A stretch of 57,935 nt of DNA from Leptolyngbyaceae cyanobacterium T60_A2020_046 (GCA_015272155.1 JACYME010000010.1:1-57935); one strand, 5' to 3'. Counted from the first letter of the stretch, positions 43,757-52,524 are shown. Made by a program: numbers and translations. The notes: generated by a model from the letters alone, not told the origin.

Positions 43757-44368
43757 ATGATTCCCACTGTCATTGAGCAGTCTGGTCGCGGTGAACGCGC
43801 CTTTGACATTTATTCTCGCCTGCTGCGAGAACGCATTGTATTTTTAGGCCAGGAAGTCACGTCTGATTCCGCCAACCTCATCGTGGCGCAGATGCTGTTC
43901 CTGGAAGCAGAGGATCCTGAGAAGGACATTTACCTCTACATCAACTCGCCTGGTGGCTCGGTTACCGCTGGGTTGGGCATCTACGACACGATGAACCACA
44001 TCCGCCCGGATGTTTGCACCATCTGTGTCGGGTTGGCCGCCAGCATGGGCGCGTTTTTGCTCGCGGCGGGTAAAAAAGGCAAGCGCATGAGCCTGCCCAA
44101 CTCGCGCATCTTGATACACCAACCCCTTGGCGGTGCGCAGGGGCAGGCGACGGATATCGAAATCCAGGCGAAGGAAATTCTGTATCTGAAAGATTTGCTG
44201 AATCAATCCTTGGCAGAAAATACTGGCCAACCCCTGGAAAAAATTATCGCGGACACTGAGCGTGATTTCTTTATGTCTCCCCAGGAGGCGATGGAATATG
44301 GCCTGATCGATCAAGTGATCGATCGTCATTCCGTTGGGGGACGCCCAAGCCCAGTGGGCGCAACGTAG
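43757..44368 (+). CDS. clpP: ATP-dependent Clp protease proteolytic subunit
   Basis: 203 residues from ATG 43757, giving the usual cyanobacterial start [23 protein letters not shown] 43742 is open five codons earlier. The catalytic triad is present: Ser in [14 protein letters not shown], His in [16 protein letters not shown] and Asp in [11 protein letters not shown]. It is therefore a ClpP and not the inactive ClpR. It forms the barrel protease with ClpX or ClpC. Cyanobacteria have several clpP genes; which one this is cannot be decided without alignment. Its 3' end overlaps the converging gene by 43 nt. Confidence 0.95.
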   Translation: MIPTVIEQSGRGERAFDIYSRLLRERIVFLGQEVTSDSANLIVAQMLFLEAEDPEKDIYLYINSPGGSVTAGLGIYDTMNHIRPDVCTICVGLAASMGAFLLAAGKKGKRMSLPNSRILIHQPLGGAQGQATDIEIQAKEILYLKDLLNQSLAENTGQPLEKIIADTERDFFMSPQEAMEYGLIDQVIDRHSVGGRPSPVGAT

Positions 44369-45174
44369 GCGATCGCCCTAAGCTGCCCTACTTCCGCAGG
44401 TGTGGGCAGAGTTTCCAGATATAGCAAGAACTCCAGCAGTTCTTCGTCGCTGAGGTCGTGGCGCGATCGCTTCCCATAGGTTTTCTCTAGGTACTCGCGC
44501 CCCTGCTCCACCGACCAGCCCAAGCGCCGAAGTTCGACGCCAGTTTGGGCAATCACGTCGGACAGATCCACCGGGGAAGCCAGCGGTATCTCCGGCAAAG
44601 TCGGCGGGAGTGGCGTTGCAGCCTTACCCTCGGAGGGTTGTGGCTTCAATGCTGCGGGCTTCTCTGGGGCAGGTTGCTGCGGTTTGGTTTGGGGTTTCGG
44701 CTTGGGTTTGGTGCCAGCATCCGTCACCGCCAGGGTCGTCTGTGGGGGAGCCTGCTGTACCGTGGGGGCTACCGTCGCGACGGCAGGCCGCCCCGGATCT
44801 TCGGGCCAGGGCGATTCCTCAAGATCATCGGGCTCTGGCGTAATTGCGAGTGGCGTTTCTGGCGGCTCGGCTGGGTGGCTCAGGGGGCTGGGTACTTTAA
44901 CCCCGGTTTTGCCTGGACTGGCTTGAGGATCTGGCCGGGGCAGCGTGACCGCGTCTACCGTGAGGCCAATGCCCAAGGCTGCGATCGCGCGATGCCGGGC
45001 TCGGTCTTCCGCCGTTTCGAGCACGGCATCGGCGGCCAACCCCGTGGCGAGCACTGCCGTCTCAAGCTGGATGGTGACGCGCACCACAAATCGACCCGCT
45101 TGGCTCTCCAACACTTCGCTACAGAGCCCTGCCGTGGGGTAGCGATCGCGAAACTGGCGTAAAAAGACGGTCAT
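44326..45174 (-). CDS. Conserved cyanobacterial protein, unknown function
   Basis: 282 residues from ATG 45174 (frame open to 45219). The N-terminal part ([55 protein letters not shown]) is a compact alpha/beta unit with a vague resemblance to double-stranded-RNA-binding folds. A long Pro/Lys/Ala-rich linker covers about 100-220. The C-terminus ([40 protein letters not shown]) is a helical unit found at the end of several cyanobacterial proteins. I do not recognise a function. The last 43 nt are antisense to the clpP 3' end. Confidence 0.75.
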   Translation of the reverse strand: MTVFLRQFRDRYPTAGLCSEVLESQAGRFVVRVTIQLETAVLATGLAADAVLETAEDRARHRAIAALGIGLTVDAVTLPRPDPQASPGKTGVKVPSPLSHPAEPPETPLAITPEPDDLEESPWPEDPGRPAVATVAPTVQQAPPQTTLAVTDAGTKPKPKPQTKPQQPAPEKPAALKPQPSEGKAATPLPPTLPEIPLASPVDLSDVIAQTGVELRRLGWSVEQGREYLEKTYGKRSRHDLSDEELLEFLLYLETLPTPAEVGQLRAIAYVAPTGLGRPPTE

Positions 45175-45333
45175 TCCAATCCTGGTCAGATGGCGTGAGC
45201 TGGGCCGCGCAGGCGGCACCGGGTTAAGAAGCCCGAGGGCTAAGGGAGTATTCTAAGCAAAGACCGTGCTGTTCCCGATGATGATTGCTAAGATGCGGCT
45301 TCACCGTGAGGCCCATTCCCCTGTTGTGTCGTT

Positions 45334-46170
45334 GTGAGTTTCCCCAGCAGCATGTTAGATAGATTGCTCGATATTTCATCCAACATCGGTGTCGATACGC
45401 TGCTGCTGATTCCGGTGCTGATTGCCCTAGAGGCGATTTTGTCAGCGGATAATGCGATCGCCCTAGCCGCGATCGCCCAGGGACTCAGTTCTGAAGAACT
45501 CCAGCGGCGTGCCCTTAACTTTGGCCTCGTGGTTGCCTTTGCCCTGCGGGTCGCTCTTATTCTAGCGGCGAGTTGGGTGTTGAACTTCTGGCAATTTGAG
45601 GTGTTGGGCGCAGCCTATCTGCTCTGGCTCACCTATCAGCACTTCACCGCCGAAACCGGGGCAGACCATCAACACCACAGCCCTCGCTTTTCATCCCTGT
45701 GGCAAGCGATCCCCACCATTGCCTTTACTGATGTCGCATTCTCCCTAGACAGCGTGACCACCGCGATCGCCCTCTCTCGCGACATTTGGGTGGTGTTGCT
45801 GGGTGGCACCATCGGCGTGTTGACCCTGCGATTTATGGCGGGCCTCTTCATTCGCTGGCTCGATGAATATGAGCACCTCGAAGATGCGGGCTTTGTCACG
45901 GTTGCCATTGTGGGCACACGCCTGTTGATTCGTGTCATCAACCCCGAGTGGGTGCCGCCCGAGTGGCTCATGGTGTGCCTGATTGCGATGTTGTTTGTCT
46001 GGGGGTTCTCGAAACGAACCGAGCCAGCGGAAGAGACAGAGGCGTCTTCGCGGGAGACGGTAGCTGTGGCTGAAGGGGCGCATCACACCGCGATCGCGCT
46101 GACTCAAGACGCTGACTCAGCATCGCGATCGCTGAGCCCCGATCTCGACCAAGAACCCGCAGATTGCTGA
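45334..46170 (+). CDS. TerC family membrane protein
   Basis: 278 residues from GTG 45334 (ATG 45352 is an alternative). The family signatures are LEAILSADNAIALAAIA and TDVAFSLDSVTTAIALS, each contributing conserved acidic residues within TM helices, plus FGLVVAFALRVALILAASWV and VLLGGTIGVLTLRFMAGLF. About seven TM helices end near residue 230, followed by an acidic soluble tail. TerC/Alx-type proteins are implicated in Mn2+ export and metal loading of secreted or thylakoid proteins. No tellurite genes are nearby, so a metal-ion role is more likely than tellurite resistance. Confidence 0.9.
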   Translation: MSFPSSMLDRLLDISSNIGVDTLLLIPVLIALEAILSADNAIALAAIAQGLSSEELQRRALNFGLVVAFALRVALILAASWVLNFWQFEVLGAAYLLWLTYQHFTAETGADHQHHSPRFSSLWQAIPTIAFTDVAFSLDSVTTAIALSRDIWVVLLGGTIGVLTLRFMAGLFIRWLDEYEHLEDAGFVTVAIVGTRLLIRVINPEWVPPEWLMVCLIAMLFVWGFSKRTEPAEETEASSRETVAVAEGAHHTAIALTQDADSASRSLSPDLDQEPADC

Positions 46171-46509
46171 CTCAGCATCGATAAGTAATATCAAGTCCGG
46201 TTGCTTACCCATACATAGAATTCCTGGAACCTTTACAGAGTTGGCATCGTTATTGCGGGTGATTAGCAGGACTTCATATAACGTGAAGCCAGACACCTCG
46301 GGAATTTGCGTGATTTCTTAACGTAAAGTCCTGTCGCCCCACGGGACGACGGGATTTTTTGACCGCTTTACAGCGTTTCCTTGCTTGGTGAGGTGCGCTT
46401 CATCCTCGGATGTCAATGGTTATGTAGCTGTTTTTGCATCTCACTGGCTTCAAAAACGCTGTATCCAAGGTTTTTTGGCTTGTGTCTAGTGATGACTTTC
46501 CAGTCAGGC
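46171..46509. other. Intergenic region between TerC and glutaredoxin
   Basis: 339 nt between convergent genes. Apart from the terminator at 46330-46360 I see nothing coding or repeated. Confidence 0.5.
46330..46360 (+). terminator. Intrinsic terminator downstream of the TerC gene
   Basis: Arms CCTGTCG (46330-46336) and CGACGGG (46347-46353) pair (one T-G), with an inner CCC/GGG extension, and six T follow at 46355-46360. It is about 160 nt after the TerC stop. Confidence 0.8.
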
Positions 46510-46833
46510 CTAGGAAGCGAGCGCGACTTGCACCGTTTCTTGGAGTTGGCCGCTTTGGTATAGCTCGATCAAAATGTCTGAGCCGCCCAAAAACTCGCCA
46601 TTGACATACACCTGGGGAATCGTTGGCCAGTTGGAATATTCTTTGATGCCCTGACGAATGTCGTAGTCCGACAAAACATCGAAGGTTTCAAAGGGCACGC
46701 CTAGGACGTTGAGAATCTGCACAACATTATTAGAAAATCCACACTGGGGCATTAGTTTTGTCCCCTTCATGAAGACCATGATCTTGTGGGTATTGATCAG
46801 GGTTTCAATGCGTTCTTTTACTTCGGGTGCCAT
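46510..46833 (-). CDS. grxD: Monothiol CGFS glutaredoxin
   Basis: 107 residues. KIMVFMKGTKLMPQCGFSNN carries the CGFS active site. VVQILNVLGVPFETFDVLSD, IRQGIKEYSNWPTIPQVYVN and GEFLGGSDILIELYQSGQLQ complete the Grx4/Grx5 fold with the glutathione-binding TIPQ and GGSD loops. CGFS glutaredoxins bind a [2Fe-2S] cluster between two monomers and act as iron-sulfur carriers and iron sensors. The bolA-like gene lies 120 nt upstream on the same strand, the usual partner. Confidence 0.96.
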   Translation of the reverse strand: MAPEVKERIETLINTHKIMVFMKGTKLMPQCGFSNNVVQILNVLGVPFETFDVLSDYDIRQGIKEYSNWPTIPQVYVNGEFLGGSDILIELYQSGQLQETVQVALAS

Positions 46834-46953
46834 GGTAACTGGGGTTCTCCTCGTTGAAAATACAGGACACGAAAACCAAGCTCGTTTAGCACAATACGGG
46901 GTACAGGAAGCGAAATGATGCGGTTATGCCGTGGTGCTGGACGGCAGGCATTC

Positions 46954-47214
46954 TCAAGCTTGGGCTGCGATCGCAGACCATGCAGCGGGGGTATAGGTTT
47001 TCAGGGCGAGGGCATGGATGGCCTCTGAGGACATCGCCGACTGCACGGCCCGATAGACGAGTTGGTGTTGCTGCACCAAGCTGCGGCCCTCAAACTGGGC
47101 AGAGACAACGCTGACTTCAAAGTGATCTCCGCCGCCCGTGAGATCGTTCACCTGAACTTGAGCATCGGGCATCTCAGCCTGAATCATGGAAATGACTTGA
47201 TCCGCGCTAACCAT
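46954..47214 (-). CDS. BolA family protein
   Basis: 86 residues: [59 protein letters not shown] and [13 protein letters not shown]. The GGGDHFEV loop and the conserved His of the LVQQHQLVY helix are the cluster-coordinating BolA/IbaG features. It forms heterodimers with CGFS glutaredoxin around a [2Fe-2S] cluster. Gene order bolA then grxD on one strand supports a shared iron-sulfur or iron-sensing job. Confidence 0.93.
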   Translation of the reverse strand: MVSADQVISMIQAEMPDAQVQVNDLTGGGDHFEVSVVSAQFEGRSLVQQHQLVYRAVQSAMSSEAIHALALKTYTPAAWSAIAAQA

Positions 47215-47305
47215 AGAGAAAACCTAGCGATCGCCGCTTTAAGGATTGAAAAGGCTTACAGTCCCTTAGTCTAACGGAAAATTTTAGCGGGTCAATCTTA
47301 GGGGG

Positions 47306-50300
47306 TTACTCAGGGACTTCTTGGGATGTTGCAGGGGCGGGACAAATGGCGCTGATTTCGGCTTCAACCTTGGCGTTGTTGCTTAAATAATCCCAAAGCC
47401 AGCGACAGCTATCATTCAGGAGATCATCGAGGTTTTCAATGGCTTGAAGGGTCCAGACCAGAACCGTGCGATCGCGGCTGGCGGATACGACAAACTTACC
47501 CTGGGGATCATAGGTCACATCGTTGATGCCGCCGCTGTGCCCCGGCAGCGTTGCCAGTAGCGTCCCGTCTAGACTCCAGAACCGCAGAGTGTTGTCATTG
47601 CTGGCGGACACGAGTCGATGCCCATCGGGATGGAAGCTGACGGACAAAACCCCGTCCTGATGCCCCTCTAGGGAGTGCAGCATCACCCCATCGTCCACGC
47701 GCCAGAGCTTGATGGTGTTGTCATAGCTGGCGGTTGCCAGGGTTTTGCCATCGGGGCTAAAGCTGGCATCTTGCACCCAGCCCCGGTGCATATCAAGGGT
47801 GCGCAGCACTACGCCCTCCGGTGTCCACAGGCGGGCGATGTGGTCGAGCCCTGTGGAGACGAGCTTGGTGCCATCGGGGCTAAAGGCGACACTCAGCACG
47901 CTGTCTCGGTGGGCGTTCAGGGTTTTGATCGGGGTGCCATCGGTTTGCCAGAGCCGGACGGTGCGATCGTCGCCCGCAGAGGCGAGCTGATCTCCGTTGG
48001 GGTGAAAAGCCACGTCATTTACTGGGCCGACATGCCCTTGGAGAACGCGGATGGGCTCCCCTTCTCGACTCCAGAGGCGCAGGGTGCCGTCGGCACTGGC
48101 GGAGGCAAACTGGGTGCCGTCGGGGCTAAAGGTGATGCTGCGCACGGCGGCGCTGTGCCCGTCGAGGGTTTTGATGAGCTCGCCATCGGGTCGCCAGAGC
48201 CGGAGGGTTTGATCTTGGCTAGCGGAGACGATAAGGCGTCCGTCTGGAGATACTGCGACGGCATTCACCGAGCCGGTGTGGCCTTGCAGGATTTCGAGGC
48301 GTTCGCGATCGAGGGCCCACAGGCGCACAGTGCGATCGCCGCCCGAGGTTGCCAAGAGATCACCCACGGGATTAATGGCAATGCCAGACACATGCCCGGT
48401 GTGCCCGACCAGAGTGGCTTTGAGGTTACCGTCGAGGTCCCAAAGCCGGACTGCTTTATCGGAACCCACGGTCACGATCCCGGTATTGTCTGCGGTAAAG
48501 CGAACGTTGTGAACCGGGCCGTCGTGGGCCTGAATTTCGAGTATGGTATTGCCCTCGGCAACGGTGGATAGACGCACCCAGCCGTCATAGCCGGCTGAGG
48601 CCACTACATTGCCCTCGGCGTTCATGTCGAGCGCCGCGATCGCAGAGGGATGAACCTGGCGCGATCGCTGCAACTGCCCAGTCTGCAACTCCCACACATA
48701 GAGGCTGCCCCGCTCATCGCCTGCAATCAGGGTTTGGCCATCGGGAGTCATCGCCAAATCTTGCAGACCACTCTGCCCCGCATCAAAGGTTCTTACCAGC
48801 TTGCCGTCCATCCCCCACAGCTTGACACTGGCATCGGCACTCGCCGTCGCCACAAAGCGACCATCTAAGGAAAACTGCACCGCGCGGGTGGGTTGGGTAT
48901 GGGCTTTCCATTGCTGCACCCGATCCCACTGCTGCCAACCATTGCCAACCTTATTCCAGAGGTAGACGCCGCCATCGGTGCCGACCGCTGCAATGCGATC
49001 GCCCGACGCCGCAAAATCCATATCACCCAGCGGGCTACCATTCCCCTTTAGCTCCGCCAGTTGCTCACCATTCAGACCCCAAATCGCCAAGGTACCATCG
49101 GCGCTGACCGACGCCAGGGCATCGCCGCCGGGGGTAAATTCCACCTGCCACACCGTCCCCGCGTGACCCTCAATGCGGTTGCGCTCTTGCACCCAAAACA
49201 ACGCCTGCTGAATGCCGCTCGTCACCTGGGCTCGTAGCGTTGGATCAATGCCAGAGTCTTCTAAGGAGGTCAGCAGTCGCCCCGCCTGGGTTGCTCGCAA
49301 CAGTGCCTCAAAGCGCTGATCGGATAAAAACAGCGCCTCTGCTGATTGGGTCAAGGCCCGGAGGCGCGCCTGTTCTGCGATGCGACGGGCTTGCTGCGCC
49401 TGCTGATACAGGCCCAGACTGGTGATCCCCAACGCGATCGCCAACACCGATACCGCCGTCACCGCCTTTAGCCATTGCCGCTGGCCCTGCAACGTCGCCG
49501 CCTGCTGGGCCAGTTCCGCCTCGCGCGTCGCGGCCTCCACCTCTGCACTGGCCAACACATATTGGTGGTGCAGCGCCGTCGGACGCGGTTCCTCATCGCG
49601 CCCTTGGGCCAAGTATTCATTGGCGCGTTGCAGATCCGTCCCGCGCAGGAGGTAACTGCCATCCCGACCGTTGCGATCCCACTCTAAGGCGCGCACCAGC
49701 AAACGGGTGTGGGTGCGCACATAGTCAATATCTTGATCGATCGCGGCCAACAACCCCTTGAAGCCTGCTTCATAGTCGTCCGTTGGTCGCAAAAAAATCC
49801 AGTTCAGCTTTGACAGTTCAGGATGCACCTGATCGGGCTGTACATCTTCGCACACCACCGGCACCAGCCGCTTGTTGTGCTGCACCGCATGGTCAATTTC
49901 CTGGCGACACACCTGAGACTGCACCGAGTCAGGGCTCAAGACGAACACAAAGGTATCTGCTAATTCGATGCCAAGCTGAATTTCCTGCCACCAATCCACC
50001 GCGAGGGGAATATTTTCCCAATCCACCCAGACTTCGCGTCCGGTACCCTCCAAAGCCGCATGGAGATTTTGCACATAGGGCTTGTTGCGGCGTGAGTAGG
50101 AGATGAAAACATTTGCCTGCTGGGTGTGACTTTCTAACACCCGCCACACATCCGTCGGCATCTGTCGGCCCGATTTCGGCGCAAGCCGCACCCGGTACAG
50201 CAGATCTGATGGCCCTTGGACGGTCTTGAGCAGCTCCTTGTTGAGCAAATCCGCTAGGAGGGGCTGCACGACCTCCAACGGTTTTCCCAGGTGGGTCGCT

Positions 50301-50461
50301 AGGTCAGCGGCGCTCGCCTCATATTGGCGCATCAGCGCATTCACTAACGACTGCTGATCCTCCGGCATCAGCAGAATATCCGAAACGCGCAGCCCTCGAG
50401 AAGAGCGCGATCGCCGCCGGGTCGAATCCTTTAAAAGCGCATCTAACGCATCTTCACCCAT
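47306..50461 (-). CDS. Winged-helix / TIR / TM / 14-WD40 repeat protein
   Basis: 1051 residues from ATG 50461 (frame open to 50533). Residues about 25-95 look like a winged helix (DQQSLVNALMRQYEASAADL, HLGKPLEVVQPLLADLLNKE). A TIR domain covers about 116-240: ANVFISYSRRNKPYVQNLHA, WVDWENIPLAVDWWQEIQLG (Glu160 lies where NAD-cleaving TIRs have their catalytic Glu), FVFVLSPDSVQSQVCRQEID. A single TM helix is at about 331-352 and a helical linker follows. From about residue 429 there are 14 WD40 repeats, enough for two seven-bladed propellers. It is 173 nt downstream of a DUF4231 gene and a SLOG gene. I infer a membrane-anchored sensor (WD40) with a TIR NADase-type effector. Confidence 0.9.
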   Translation of the reverse strand: MGEDALDALLKDSTRRRSRSSRGLRVSDILLMPEDQQSLVNALMRQYEASAADLATHLGKPLEVVQPLLADLLNKELLKTVQGPSDLLYRVRLAPKSGRQMPTDVWRVLESHTQQANVFISYSRRNKPYVQNLHAALEGTGREVWVDWENIPLAVDWWQEIQLGIELADTFVFVLSPDSVQSQVCRQEIDHAVQHNKRLVPVVCEDVQPDQVHPELSKLNWIFLRPTDDYEAGFKGLLAAIDQDIDYVRTHTRLLVRALEWDRNGRDGSYLLRGTDLQRANEYLAQGRDEEPRPTALHHQYVLASAEVEAATREAELAQQAATLQGQRQWLKAVTAVSVLAIALGITSLGLYQQAQQARRIAEQARLRALTQSAEALFLSDQRFEALLRATQAGRLLTSLEDSGIDPTLRAQVTSGIQQALFWVQERNRIEGHAGTVWQVEFTPGGDALASVSADGTLAIWGLNGEQLAELKGNGSPLGDMDFAASGDRIAAVGTDGGVYLWNKVGNGWQQWDRVQQWKAHTQPTRAVQFSLDGRFVATASADASVKLWGMDGKLVRTFDAGQSGLQDLAMTPDGQTLIAGDERGSLYVWELQTGQLQRSRQVHPSAIAALDMNAEGNVVASAGYDGWVRLSTVAEGNTILEIQAHDGPVHNVRFTADNTGIVTVGSDKAVRLWDLDGNLKATLVGHTGHVSGIAINPVGDLLATSGGDRTVRLWALDRERLEILQGHTGSVNAVAVSPDGRLIVSASQDQTLRLWRPDGELIKTLDGHSAAVRSITFSPDGTQFASASADGTLRLWSREGEPIRVLQGHVGPVNDVAFHPNGDQLASAGDDRTVRLWQTDGTPIKTLNAHRDSVLSVAFSPDGTKLVSTGLDHIARLWTPEGVVLRTLDMHRGWVQDASFSPDGKTLATASYDNTIKLWRVDDGVMLHSLEGHQDGVLSVSFHPDGHRLVSASNDNTLRFWSLDGTLLATLPGHSGGINDVTYDPQGKFVVSASRDRTVLVWTLQAIENLDDLLNDSCRWLWDYLSNNAKVEAEISAICPAPATSQEVPE

Positions 50462-50634
50462 AAGTCCGTGTCTGGCAGATGACAACCCGATCTCAAAATT
50501 GGAACCCCTTGCCCCGCAGGGAAAACGCCGCACCCCCTCCCCTTCAGCCTAACCCCTGTTCTTCCTAGCACCTGAGAAAATTGCCAATGACTCACCCCGC
50601 CGAATCCATCGAAAAGGGGACATGCTCAGCCCTT

Positions 50635-51405
50635 TCAGCCTTTGTTGTTGGGCGGGGCGGGTGGATCGGGCCGCTGGGGTGGCATGGGGGGACGCCGGAT
50701 CTGCGTCGGCGAAATATTGGCAGCGGGCGGCGTGGTTGTGGGAATCACATCATCGACCCCCAGGGGTTCGATGGTCTGCGCAGACCCCATTGACCCGAAA
50801 AAGCTGGTGCTCAGCGGCGAAATCTGACTCGGGGCGGCAACCACCTGATCCCCTTCCTCATCTTCTTTGCTATCGGTTTTAATCACTTCAGAGAGGTAGG
50901 TTTGCACGTCTCGGCGAATGATGCGCTCAACCCGCGTCGAAAATACCGGGTATGCCTGCAAATGGGTGCTGGCCTTGCGATAGGCTCCACTCAGTTGGAA
51001 AAATTGCCAGCCTTCGCTTTTCAGGCTTTCAGCGGTGGCGCGGTACTGCCGCCATTGGAGGCCGTACTGGAAAAATTCCTCGACTGCGGTACACACCGCC
51101 ACCACCTGAGTCAGGCCAAACAGCGTCATGGGAAACACCGCCTGGAGGCGACGCTGGTTTGTTTCCTCCAGCCCAAAGTTATTGAAGGCGACCAGAGCCG
51201 GGATGATTACTCCACCGATGACCGTCGTGAGCCGGAGAAAGTGATACCGCTTTTGACACTTGGTGGCTTTTTTGTCAGTCCAGAGAGTCTGATCGAGCCA
51301 GCGCGCCTTCATCGATTGGCGATACAGTTCCGGCAGTTCCAGCTCATTAACAAGGGCGGATAATTCGCCCTTAAGCATGTCATGATATGTCTCTTTCTTC
51401 GGCAT
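50635..51405 (-). CDS. DUF4231 / SLATT-like two-TM protein
   Basis: 256 residues. After a charged N-terminus there are two adjacent hydrophobic helices (about 58-77 RLTTVIGGVIIPALVAF and about 89-108 AVFPMTLFGLTQVVAVCTAV). They are followed by the signature YGLQWRQYRATAESLKSEGW and FFQLSGAYRK, which is the DUF4231 pattern. The C-terminal 55 residues are Pro-rich and probably disordered. DUF4231 belongs, as I recall, to the SLATT group of two-TM domains predicted to be membrane-perturbing effectors gated by SLOG or CD-NTase nucleotide systems. Its start overlaps the SLOG gene by 26 nt, implying translational coupling. Confidence 0.88.
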   Translation of the reverse strand: MPKKETYHDMLKGELSALVNELELPELYRQSMKARWLDQTLWTDKKATKCQKRYHFLRLTTVIGGVIIPALVAFNNFGLEETNQRRLQAVFPMTLFGLTQVVAVCTAVEEFFQYGLQWRQYRATAESLKSEGWQFFQLSGAYRKASTHLQAYPVFSTRVERIIRRDVQTYLSEVIKTDSKEDEEGDQVVAAPSQISPLSTSFFGSMGSAQTIEPLGVDDVIPTTTPPAANISPTQIRRPPMPPQRPDPPAPPNNKG

Positions 51406-52180
51406 GGGGGCTATGCACCTCTGTTGTGAGCAAGGTATGAAGCTGACGTTTGAGGAGGCTCAGCTCAGCTTCGAGATCGATGGCTGACAACAGCCCCGAC
51501 GCCATCAACGGTGATATACGGGGATCATCAACGGAACTGCCATTCAGGGCGGCGGCCATGATATCGGCGGTGCGGCCACTGCCCGCCATGATCAAGATTT
51601 CACGACCGGCCTGCACACTGGCATTGGCATCTTGCCAGGTCACAGAGCCGCCGTTGATGAGCACCGTCATGGAGGGTAATTCTCCAGAGAGCTGGGTAGC
51701 AACCTCGGCAATCCACGGAGATTCTGCGCCCCAGCGATCGCCCGGCACCAGCAAACAATGGGTATGGTGCGGCTCTAGGGTCGAGGCATCAGGGTGCGAG
51801 GCCGGGACATCAGGCAAATGCACCAGTTCCCGGGGGGCGACCCCAATGAGCCGAAAGCTACCTCCGATGTGGGTTCGTGCTTCGCCCATCATGCGCATCA
51901 CACCAGCATCGGTGCCGCCATCGACGACATAAAGCTGTAATTCTTCTGCTAGGGGAGCCAGCACGTCATCAAAGAGCGACTGAAGGCGATCGCGCTGGGC
52001 GTCGTCTAACCCGCTCGCCCCACCGACAATCACCAACGTCGGACGCTTCGCCCCCAAACCCAGCGTTTCGAGGGCTGATACCAATCCCACTGCTGAATCA
52101 AGGGAATACACCTTCACCCCTGGATGAGAGGCCGGAGAAACAAGATCTAAAAGCGCATAAACCTGGACGGAGGACTGCAT
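51380..52180 (-). CDS. SLOG-superfamily protein (LSDAT_prok-like)
   Basis: 266 residues from ATG 52180; the frame is open to 52249. A Rossmannoid domain has TLVIVGGASGLDDAQRDRLQ (about 48-67), VVDGGTDAGVMRMMGEA (about 85-101), LINGGSVTW (174-182) and IMAGSGRTADIM (about 197-208). The GGASG, DGGTDAGVM and GSGRTAD motifs are those of the SLOG domain of TRPM channels and its prokaryotic form. SLOG domains bind nucleotides or NAD-derived ligands such as ADP-ribose. The stop codon overlaps the start of the DUF4231/SLATT-like gene, so the sensor and effector are made together. Confidence 0.88.
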   Translation of the reverse strand: MQSSVQVYALLDLVSPASHPGVKVYSLDSAVGLVSALETLGLGAKRPTLVIVGGASGLDDAQRDRLQSLFDDVLAPLAEELQLYVVDGGTDAGVMRMMGEARTHIGGSFRLIGVAPRELVHLPDVPASHPDASTLEPHHTHCLLVPGDRWGAESPWIAEVATQLSGELPSMTVLINGGSVTWQDANASVQAGREILIMAGSGRTADIMAAALNGSSVDDPRISPLMASGLLSAIDLEAELSLLKRQLHTLLTTEVHSPHAEERDIS

Positions 52181-52524
52181 ACAACGCGCGTGAATAGAGG
52201 ACGGAGGGCGACAATTGCCAGGGCAGACTTCTCGATTTCGCCCCACCACAGTGGCGACACCGAGATCGAGAATGATTCCGGCATGGCCATCTCAACACCA
52301 AAATCATTTGGTGTTGAGTATAGTCGGCCCCTAAACCTTGCGCAGTGAATGTTGCAACATCTCAGCGGAATGTTACGTGCGATTGCGGAATTCAGGGGAA
52401 ATCCCTTTTTTCAGGCTGTTGTACCCGGCGAAGCATCGCTCGAACGTTGCTCATCCGGCTTGCTACGGCGTACCACCCCTCCGATCCCGCAAATCTACGT
52501 GCAGTTCACCCTGAGGTATCCTCC
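52181..52524. promoter_or_regulatory. Upstream region of the SLOG operon with a long perfect inverted repeat
   Basis: 344 nt between the SLOG gene and the divergent DUF2809 remnant. Positions 52291-52318 are a perfect 12-bp inverted repeat (CTCAACACCAAA and its complement around ATCA). A second, weaker structure pairs TCTCGAT (52230-52236) with ATCGAGA (52265-52271) around CGCC/GGCG. No T-run follows the 12-bp repeat in the SLOG direction, so an operator is more likely than a terminator. Confidence 0.7.

Noticed and set aside
47675-48571. 298-codon plus-strand frame
   Set aside because: Antisense to the WD40 repeats; its internal periodicity simply mirrors them.
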